A DNA stretch of 64,000 nt from assembly GCF_964355755.1 (NCBI RefSeq), contig NC_092680.1, positions 2,085,001-2,149,000 on the forward strand, read 5' to 3'. The position numbers and the translations under genes were made by a program. Origin of the DNA: Antedon mediterranea (taxonomy: Eukaryota; Echinodermata; Crinoidea; Comatulida; Antedonidae). The notes beneath the pieces were generated by a model, which was not told the origin of the DNA, did no database searches, and saw only the letters and a list, made by a program, of their open reading frames with translations. Below are positions 56,001-64,000 of the stretch, piece by piece. Within the stretch, counting starts at the first letter, position 1. Every line of letters starts with the position of its first letter.

Positions 56001-59000
56001 TCTGCTTCCAATGTTTCTCTTAGTTGGCATAGTAACTTATGTTTTTCAACAACAAATGGAGTACGAAATCTTGAAACTGCTTTCGTGCTGACAAAATAGA
56101 ATAGACAATTAATTAATTAAAAAAAAAAACCATATTAAAAAGATAATGCAATATGTAAAGTTTAGAAAAAGTGCTCAGACAAAAACAAACAGAAGACAGT
56201 TTAGCAAAAATCTAAAGAAAAGGTTAGGTTATGTAAACATTAAAATGCGTTCATATTTAAATTTATGTAAATTATTTCTGTTCACCTGCTTATTTTCTCC
56301 CAATCTCTTGGAATTGTCATCAGTTTATTATTTCGAATCTCAATCAGAAACTAAAAGATAAATAAAACATTTCATTAGATAACATTATCTTTTAAACTAA
56401 ACTATTATATTGTCACCTTTGAAAAAATAGAACAAATGTTAAAAAATGAATAAAATAAAAAAATAAATAAATAAATAAAATAAAAAAAATAAATAAATAA
56501 ATAAAAAAAATTGTCATAAATGGGCTGTCACACTCACAGCGCTCTGATCTTTACGTAATAGTATATATAAATGTCGCATTATATTATATTTATCAGTATC
56601 ACAATACATAGATATAAATTTAACCTTTAACCTTTAACCTTACTTCATTTCCAGACACAGTCACATAGTCTGCTGAAGGATTGTCAAGTTCTTCACGGAT
56701 TTCTCTGCGATGTTTTTTCAAATCTTTGTAAACCTGATCCATGTCATTTTCACATTGCTTCACCTCTTCAAATTTGGACGTGTCCACAAATAAAGTAGTC
56801 TTATTACTGTCTCTGTTATAAAATATAAGTAAAAGAAACTTAAGACTTTTTGTGATACTGTAATTGTTTAACTAAAAGTAGTTTTGTTTTTTGTCACACG
56901 TTTTGAGCTACTCTGACGCAATACTGTATACTCAGTACATTGAGAACGACTTTCAAAACCCACGACCTCCTTTAGTTCCAATTACCTGAGCTCCCTGACA
57001 CGAAGCTGGTTGGTGCTTCCTATGGCGTGAATCTAACCTTCCATCAGCAAAAGCTTAGTAGTCTAATGGTATAAATGCCAGGGATTCAAATTCAATTTTA
57101 CAACTACACAAAGTTCAAAAAGTCTTACTTGGCCGATTTCTCGTGAAGTGCATTTAAAAATTCATCAATATTTTCTAGTAGTTTTGGTAACTCTGTGACG
57201 ATCCTTCTCAGTAGATCAGACTTTAAAGACAAGGTTTCCCGCTCATTTGTATTTGTCAAGGTATGTAAACTTTGACCTATACCACTTAAGGATTTCACAA
57301 TATTGTAGAATTCTGATGTAGAACACTAAAATAAATATTATATAAAATATTATTATTATTATATTATATAAAATTTATACGTGGTGTACCGCAAACTTTA
57401 TATCAACATTTGATTTCGCCATGCAAACCTTCAAACAATATAGAATATATAACTAGTATATGGTAAAATCCATATTAAAGCCCCCTTCCCTACGTTTTTT
57501 AGATCTAATTTAAGATCACAAACTATATTTAATGTAAAAATAATACTATATGGTCCTATTGCGATAACTTTTTTCATCTTTAAACGGTTAAAAATGTGAA
57601 AAATAAGTCGATTCTAATAATTATAGCGGCCCGCTATAAATCCCAAAATGCATTGCGCGCGGATTGATATTTTTGTTTTTCACCTGTAATTCACCCACTT
57701 TTCGCTCGATCGTGAGGTCAAAACAAATGGAAGACTCCTAACTTTTCAGCGAAAATACCGGGTTTTCCCCAATTTGTATCAACGGAGTCTGGCAAAAATA
57801 GAAAGACAATTAATGCAGCAACTATACAACGTCAGGCTAGGTATATAGCTAGCGTATGATGTTCGTACGTTACCGATGTTTACCAGCTAGGCCTACAAAA
57901 CTAAGCCTAGCTAGGCTAGGCCTAAGACCGTCCACGAGAGGTCGATCGCCGCGAGCTACTTAGGTAGTGCATTGTTTCTCACTTTTTATCATAATTTACC
58001 ATAAAACGTACATTTAAGACAAGGAATGACATGGTTTAATGTTTTTAAAGTGATATATATGTATTATTTTCCAAAAAACGTCCAAAATTGCAGGGAAGGG
58101 GTCTTTAACTTTTGACCCCAACACAGTGTTCCTTTTATATGGATGCCTACTGAATAGAGGTTGGCTACATTGTTAAAACATATATTGCCTCTTGTTTGTG
58201 CCATGGGAAAGTGTCTCTTTGGTAGAGTATTTCATTCAAAAAATATACTCAGGACCACTCTATTAGTCACCACGGATAGACTTTCTTCAGTGCTTCTATG
58301 AATGGATGACTTTTGGGAGTAGGAACGCTAGTAGGCCAAACCTAGTACCGTTTTTATTTCAATCATTCAGGAATTTTCCTTTCGACATGATGAGTAAACG
58401 CAAAAAATGCCTTCAGTAGTATCGAGTTTGCTGGTCCCAAATTATAATTTTACTGAACACCACATGCTGAACAAGGAATTTACCTTTTTGTGGTAAACGG
58501 AACAAAGGCCCTTTTCAAGATCAGGTGTTTTAGTAAGAATACCAGTCACTGCCGTTGCTACTGGAGAGTCAAAGTCAATCAGTTCTGAGATTGCATCCTG
58601 TCTATCTATTATAGATCTGTATAAAAAAACGATAAATTATACAATTTGTGGACTGAATTTATATTATACTGTATATTTACTCTAAACTCTATCCGTCCAG
58701 TGATACACTGGACATTAATTTATAAATGTTGAAAATGAAGAAATCTCACATCTTTCAAAACCGGAATCTTTTGCTACCATTAAACCATGGTATTGTCCAA
58801 TTAGTTATATTAGCCATATGGGCCACGTTGTTAGAGGTTTAATATCGCAAAAAATAAAATGAAGAATCCCTACTGTATGTTTGTAAGTGGATTTGATACC
58901 CACTTCTTGAGTAGACGAGCTCCAAAGAGGGTTGATGTGTGATCCAACACCCAAATTAAGCTCCCTTTTCTACTGTTATCTTTCTGCAGGAATTATAAAA

Positions 59001-62000
59001 AAGACAAAACTTGATTAAAGATTATAATACAGTAGTGCAGTATCAATCTCAATTTAGGAATGTTACACAAGTTAAATGCTCTTTGGGGTGGAGTTATTTT
59101 TTAATCATGAGAAAAAAACCTGGCATTGTTAACCAAGCTAACCACCAAGCTAAACTCCATGTAAGTCATGAAACATAAATGTTATTTATTTTACAGATCA
59201 TTAAATTTTGAAGAAAATACCTCAGTTTGGAAAATTTCTAAGTTGCGAAGAGTACAAGCATTTAGCTTCATATTACCCACACTGCTCTTGAATGGCTTCA
59301 TTTGGCTGTCATCAAAACAAAATGATTACAAACAAAAACACAGATAATGTAAACAAAATGTTTTTATCAGTGCTTTACTCTAAATTACTACATATTATTT
59401 TAATTGTGTAATTATTTGTTAGAAATATCAGTATTTAGGAAGTTGGCAGAGCGAAATAATTAGTCAATACAAGTAAATGCAGCGCTATTAAATATTTGAC
59501 CTATAATGAAGATACAGTACTCAAGATTTGAATAAGCTTTTGTGATGTCATCAATATATTGAATTCTGAAAATCAATAGACATGGTTGGTTCAAACATAC
59601 CACAAGCAATGGCACCAAAGTAATAAATGTTTTCTGTATTAAGCTCTGTCTACACTATCAAACTTTATGTGATAACAAAAATGTGATGTGCCCATATATG
59701 GACATGATGATGTCATATCACTACCATTTTTGGGCATATCACTACCATATTTAGGCCCATCACATTTGTTTTGTCAAACTAGTTTGATAGTGTAGACAGA
59801 GCTTTAGGAGGAAACGTATTGAATTGTAAGACAGACTTACTGTGTAAGTGACAATACACGATCTAACTTGAACTCTTTGAGGTAAGTTAAGACAACAGCT
59901 AAGCAGGAGATTACTGGATCTGGAAGCTTCAACATATCATGTAGTGAACTTTGCTCTGAATAAACAATAAGAAACAAAATATACAATTTAATAATTGTGA
60001 TGTATATAATATATAAACAAATCAGGCAAAGAACAGTAATTCTAAACCGCCTGGTGATATACTGAAATTGAATTAATTAATTTGAAACGATAAAGATGAG
60101 GAAATCTCAGTGTGAGAATGAGAAAAAGTCGCCCCAACCGAGACTCGAACTCGGACCGTCTGCTTGATATGCAGTTGTCCTAACCATTAGACCACTGGGG
60201 CTTTCATGGTATTGGTCAAACTCGATTGGATAGCGACTCTTTACTCTTTGATTATATTATAGAAAAACATGCTATACAAATGTCAAGGTCAATGAACTCA
60301 AAAACATACAACCAGAATGAATGCTACACTCTGTCTACACTATCAAACTTGTATGTGTGGACATGATGATGATGTCATATCACTACCATATTTGGGTACA
60401 CTTTTTGTCACATAAAGTTTGATAGTATAGGCAGAGCTTTATATATATATTCTATACAAGAATCATAGAAGCAATACATTCTAACCTTTTCCCCCTTTTT
60501 GATTGTTTTTATTGTCTATATGTTTGTAAAAATCTTTGATCACCTCCAATGCCCTTGCGTATGCATACTTATCGTTCGGAATACGCTCTACACGTATACG
60601 ATCATCTCCTTTTGTACTGAAAATTTAAAAAAAATATCTACATTATAATGGCAGTAACCATTTGTACTTTTTGTCTACTCCTAAACCACTGTTGTGTCTG
60701 CTAATTGAAGGGGAGTTGTTAGTACTACCAACAAAATGGGAATTTTTTTGGCTACAAATGAATGCCTCAAAATAGAATCTGCAAATCTCCACCATCTTTA
60801 AGCCACAGAGAGGAAATACTCCTCAAGTCGAGTGAGCCGCAAACCCTTTCCGATATCATGGCTATGGATTACGGTTCAACTGTCAACTGCTTGGCTACTT
60901 GTTCAATTATCAATCATACCTATTTAGTACAATGCTATTTAACTGCATCTCTGTGGCAGTTGACAGTTCTACTGGCAGCAGTAGCTCAACAGGTTGGATG
61001 TGCTGTAGTCTTGTGTCCAATTCACTCCTTGATACATCGTCTTCAAAGTTATCATAAATAAGCTCACCAGTTGACGGTTGCACTGCCTGCGGAAGAAATC
61101 GCCATTTATTATACAGCATACAGTAGGTTTGTATGCTATGAAAATTGAATGAAAATAAATTGTATCAGTTGTGTCTCTTTTTGTTTTTTGTATAGCTTTT
61201 GAATCATGTACTGTAAATGATAACTTGTGTAAATAGTTTTATAATAAGTAACGGCCTTGTGAAAAACACCAATCTGGTGATTTAAGTGTTGCATCCGTTT
61301 TTAAATAAAGTTGTTGTTATTATTTTCATTGATATATTTATATATAAATATATTTATTATGAGATCAGCAGTAATACATACAGTATAATTACTGTATCAT
61401 AAAAATCAATTAATCTAGAGAGGTCTAGCGGTATGAACACCAGGCTAGTGATCTGGAGGTCATGGGTTTAAGTCCAAGTCGAGAATTACTTACTTAATTT
61501 TTCTCATAAGTATTCTAAGATGCAACAGTTGTTCTTACCACAATTCCAAATGCTGTCTTATTTGTCTTTCGTGCTTGATTAGATTCTTCCACTTCATATA
61601 TACACATAAGAAACGTTGAGGGCGGTGATGCAGTGCAGTCTGCAGAGCCGCTTCCTGGTTCAAGATGTAATGGTGAAGTCAAGAAAGACATACATTTTTA
61701 CACTCCTATTTAAAATAGTTCATTTTAATTGAATTATATTTATTTTGTATTTTGCATATGTATTAATAATAGGTATTTTTCTATAATATACTAAATTCAG
61801 TAACTGAAAATTGTATGACTGTTTTTAGTGTGAATGAATAAATATGACAAAAAATGTAAATAATTTCTTCATTATTTAAACTGTCAAAAAGATATCTTCG
61901 CCAACAAGAGTAGACTTTGTATACATTGCTGACAGTTCACGTGTGAATGGTGCATTGCGGTTGCTGCTTGCTGCCTTCAAGGCTGCCGTCTCTGTTTGTT

Positions 62001-63588
62001 TTACCACACCAACCTTATACCCCTTGGCTACCAAGCGTCGAGCATGAACAAACAGTCGATGGACCGGAATACTTGCGACCATAAAGTTGTGATCAAGGTG
62101 GCAGAAAATGTTGAGCTCCTTTCCTGCAATCTGTAAGAAATTACTTATGTTAATGCTTGTACAAATCAGAAATTATTTTGAAAAAAATGTTGCTGGGAGA
62201 TTTCCTGAAATTCAAAATGTATAACTCATTCCAAAAAAATATATTTACAGTGCAAGAAACTCATTTCTGAATTGTCATTAAAATTATTATGAAATTTAAA
62301 AAATATTAATGAATTGTACACAGATAAATTAAACAAATGTTGAGTTACTATACCTCTGCATCTTCACCAAAGAATTTATATTTGTATCCACACTCAACAA
62401 GAAGTAAAGCATCTTTATGTTCAGCTTTCAATTTAATAAATTGCTGTTCCAGAGGGGTGTACTGGCTCTTACTATTTTTATCCTTACCCCTCTTCTCTTT
62501 TTCTTGAGAGTCTTTGTCTTTTATATTAGTAAACTTATCTGATCGAACCAATGATTTTCGATGCTTTGCTGTAGTTCTAACCCTCGTTGGTTTGTCTTTA
62601 CTACACAAGGAAAAGGAATTTAATTTCTTCTTGGTTGATTTAGAAAGCTGTACATGGTTACTTTCTGTATCTTCTGATTCTGTTAATTTAATAATAATAA
62701 CAACGCATTTACTCAATTATTTAATAAGCACTGGATGGAAGAAAGAAAGTAGTGGTGGTATTGAGGTAAAACACATACATTACAACCCAAAAGATTAATA
62801 CAGTCGAATCCAACACTGGAATCTCTGAAAACCGCAAGTTCTTTTAAAACAAAAATCCTTTATGTCAAAAAGACTACATTTTTTTTTTCAATTAAAAAAA
62901 CATTTGGAATACCACACTTTCAAAAAACCAAAAATATTTGGCCAGCCCAAGGATGTCTGGTATTGGAAGAGTTTGACTGTTTTAAACACACTAAACCTAT
63001 AGCCTGCTCTCCTCTAATAATAGATATTTTAAGGAACAATAACATGTTTTTTTATATTATTATTAAATCAGTGTAAAATTATACCTTTACTTTGACTTAT
63101 TCCAAGTTTCAGCCTTTTTGAAAAAGGAGATTGAACCTCTACCTGAAGAGGACAAAAATTGCATTTTGGAGTAAATATTTAAATTGTTCCATTTTTTAGA
63201 CAGGTAGCCCTAATTTATTTATATAACTATTTATATTTCAATGTTTAGGGGCTGAACCTGATTAGTTTAAACTAATTTTTTAGCCCTTCTATTGATAAAA
63301 TTATTATTATTTGTATGTTACTTTACAATGTTTATAATTTATATTTATGGGTCAAACAATTTTTTTTTAAAATAAATAAATACAATATTATTTCTTGCAC
63401 AATAATCTAAATAGCAAATAGCTACCTACCGATTTTCTTTTGCTTGCATTTGGTGATGTGTTATCATTTTCGAATTCCTCCGTGTCCTCATCACTTTGAG
63501 ACGGACTAAAGAATTTAGAGATGCTAACCTGCGTTTTCTTGTTTGTACTAGTACTACACTTAAAGCGAGATAGATTTTGCTTTGGCAT
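53042..63588 (-). CDS. MSH3: DNA mismatch repair protein MSH3
   Basis: Twenty-two exons on the minus strand: 63588-63430, 63142-63085, 62679-62354, 62130-61896, 61666-61539, 61086-60920, 60616-60486, 59955-59841, 59305-59221, 58983-58874, 58616-58484, 57325-57129, 56812-56644, 56350-56286, 56087-55971, 55795-55688, 55540-55426, 55100-54943, 54576-54390, 53930-53816, 53525-53354, 53090-53042. The frame is unbroken over 1032 aa. A PIP box Q-V-S-I-S-K-F-F (20-27) binds PCNA. The mismatch-binding domain has [12 protein letters not shown] and [13 protein letters not shown]. The ATPase has Walker [10 protein letters not shown] (about 816-824) and Walker [11 protein letters not shown] with Glu near 897. 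With MSH2 it forms MutSbeta, which repairs insertion/deletion loops. The N-terminal region is shorter than in human (1137 aa). Intron 4 is an apparent AT-AC intron. The last exon is small and least certain. Confidence 0.94.
53133..53281. mobile_element. MITE, TCTACACTATCAAACT family
   Basis: TTA-AGCTGTCTACACT ... AGTGTAAACAGAGCT-TTA. It lies in the last intron of MSH3. Confidence 0.8.
54075..54243. mobile_element. MITE, GGTTCCCACTAG family
   Basis: AAGCTTGGTTCCAACTAG at left, CTCTAGTGGGAACC at right, GACGCAATGC and CATTGCATG inner arms. It lies in MSH3 intron 19. Confidence 0.75.
54660..54775. mobile_element. MITE, TCTACACTATCAAACT family
   Basis: Short copy with ends CTCTGTCTGCACTATCAA and GATAGTGTTGACAGA, in MSH3 intron 18. 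Confidence 0.7.
55189..55327. mobile_element. MITE, TCTACACTATCAAACT family
   Basis: TTTGTCTACACTATCAAACT at left, GATAAAGTAGACAGAGCT at right. It lies in MSH3 intron 17. Confidence 0.75.
56455..56512. repeat. AATA/AAAT microsatellite
   Basis: About 58 bp of AATAAATAAATA with interspersed A-runs in MSH3 intron 13. Confidence 0.85.
57475..58107. mobile_element. DNA-transposon-like element in MSH3 intron 11
   Basis: TTAAAGCCCCCTTCCCT at left is matched by AGGGAAGGGGTCTTTAA at right. The inner part has unusually high CG content for this intron and no coding frame. TTAA at both outer ends may be target sequence. Confidence 0.6.
59088..59162 (-). repeat. SINE-like piece, inverted
   Basis: Shares GGTGGAGTT (inverted tail) and TTAACCAAGCTAACCACCAA with the 41505 element read backwards. 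It lies in MSH3 intron 9. Confidence 0.4.
59639..59808. mobile_element. MITE, TCTACACTATCAAACT family
   Basis: Complete copy: TTA-AGCTCTGTCTACAC ... GTGTAGACAGAGCT-TTA. It lies in MSH3 intron 8. Confidence 0.85.
60130..60201 (-). tRNA. tRNA-like gene, anticodon ATC by folding
   Basis: All four arms form on the minus strand: acceptor GCCCCAG/TTGGGGC, D-arm GTCT/GGAC around AATGGTTA, anticodon stem CTGC/GCAG with loop ATATCAA, T-arm CCGAG-TTCGAGT-CTCGG. A and B boxes are good, and a T5 pol III terminator lies a few bases downstream. The loop gives anticodon ATC (Asp codon GAT), abnormal in eukaryotes, and the top anticodon pair is A-A. The body (TGGTCTAATGGTTAGGA) is like tRNA-Glu. Either an unusual tRNA or a tRNA pseudogene that still looks transcribable. 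It lies in MSH3 intron 7. Confidence 0.65.
60327..60442. mobile_element. MITE, TCTACACTATCAAACT family
   Basis: Left CTCTGTCTACACTATCAA, right GATAGTATAGGCAGAGCT. It lies in MSH3 intron 7 near the tRNA-like gene. Confidence 0.75.
61418..61495 (+). repeat. tRNA-derived SINE-like element
   Basis: GAGGTCTAGCGGTATGAACA, hairpin CCAGGCTAGTGATCTGG, then CATGGGTTTAAGTCC (B box). It lies in MSH3 intron 5. Confidence 0.5.
61667..61895 (-). other. Apparent U12-type AT-AC intron in MSH3
   Basis: On the minus strand the exon ends G-G-C-G-A-A-G and the intron starts ATATCTTTTT, one base off the U12 donor ATATCCTTTT. A branch-site-like TTTCTTGAC lies about a dozen bases before the final AC (..CCATTAC). 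No GT-AG pair keeps both the frame and the conserved V-G-E-D. With AT-AC the codon G|AT is restored and the whole 3099-nt CDS stays in frame. Confidence 0.75.
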
Positions 63589-64000
63589 TGCAAATTAGTT
63601 TAACCTTGGAAGTTGTGAACAAATGAAAACAAAATGATGAATTATGAAAAAAATCAAGCAAAGAATGAAAAGAACTTCAGAGGTCAGCTTATGAATGAGT
63701 TTGGATGAGTTTGGAGAGTAAGCAATTTTAGTTTACACAAAATTGACAAACAATTTTCTTAGCCGGCCTTGCTACTACTATTGTAGATGAGGAGCGACCT
63801 CCTATGTATATAGCCACGCGGCTACTACTACTAATCTATACTAAATAATACTAGGCCTATACTAACTAGCCGGGATGAGCCTAGGCTCATCATATAATCA
63901 CACATCGTACTACATGAGTAGTAGCCATATTTTAATCATTTAGTATACTAATACTCTAATACTTTCTTACTTTTTTCAATCGATAGTATATTTTGTTCTA
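63589..64000. other. MSH3 upstream region
   Basis: No coding sequence recognised. In vertebrates DHFR lies head to head with MSH3. I see no DHFR exon in these 412 bases. Many CTACTA and TAGGCCTA motifs are present. Confidence 0.5.

Noticed and set aside
60762-61119. + strand frame of 99 aa opposite MSH3 exon 6
   Set aside because: Antisense of a conserved MSH3 exon ([19 protein letters not shown]). No independent signal.
61876-61895. MSH3 exon 4 extended to a GTTTAA donor after G-E-D-I-F-L-T
   Set aside because: No AG acceptor downstream gives a matching phase with the conserved continuation. The AT-AC alternative restores the frame.

Overview
The window is eukaryotic: every multi-exon gene can be rebuilt with GT-AG introns (plus one AT-AC intron), the sequence is AT-rich, and introns and spacers are full of short inverted-repeat transposons, SINE-like pieces and minisatellites. 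The gene set, the protein similarities remembered, and the frequent TAGGCCTA palindromes fit an invertebrate deuterostome, most likely an echinoderm. The species cannot be fixed from the sequence alone.

Layout. 1-19800: a tandem array of four SLC27/FATP (very-long-chain acyl-CoA synthetase / fatty-acid transport protein) genes on the + strand. Copy A is cut by the window edge (exons 6-9), copies B and C are complete and very close to A, and copy D is complete but clearly diverged. All complete copies have nine exons with identical phases, about 626-630 aa, and end in Ser-Lys-Leu. 19800-25700: a gene-poor stretch. 25720-28866: an intronless gene for a 1048-aa single-pass membrane protein with seven Ig-like domains (KIRREL/nephrin-like). 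29664-32211 (-): cyclin B with a perfect destruction box. It shares a 626-bp divergent promoter with FBXO22 (+, 32838-36312). 36928-38892 (-): hydroxylysine kinase (HYKK). 40374-40667 (-): a small 97-aa protein I do not recognise. 43176-44738 (-): PMF1 (MIS12/NNF1 kinetochore subunit), divergent from a SNX22/24-type PX-domain sorting nexin (+, 45106-51542). 53042-63588 (-): a complete 22-exon MSH3 mismatch-repair gene with an apparent U12-type AT-AC intron and a tRNA-like gene in an intron.

The genes do not form one pathway. Two themes stand out. Three encode cell-division or genome-maintenance proteins (cyclin B, PMF1, MSH3). From memory of human map positions, most have relatives on human 5q and 15q (SLC27A6/A2, CCNB1/B2, SNX24/22, MSH3, FBXO22, HYKK), which suggests a piece of an ancient linkage group. 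The most unusual local structures are the 17-unit minisatellite that copies a SNX exon end together with its splice donor, the AT-AC intron of MSH3, the recently amplified FATP array with an exon-1 relic between copies, and a Harbinger-type MITE family present at least 16 times in 64 kb.
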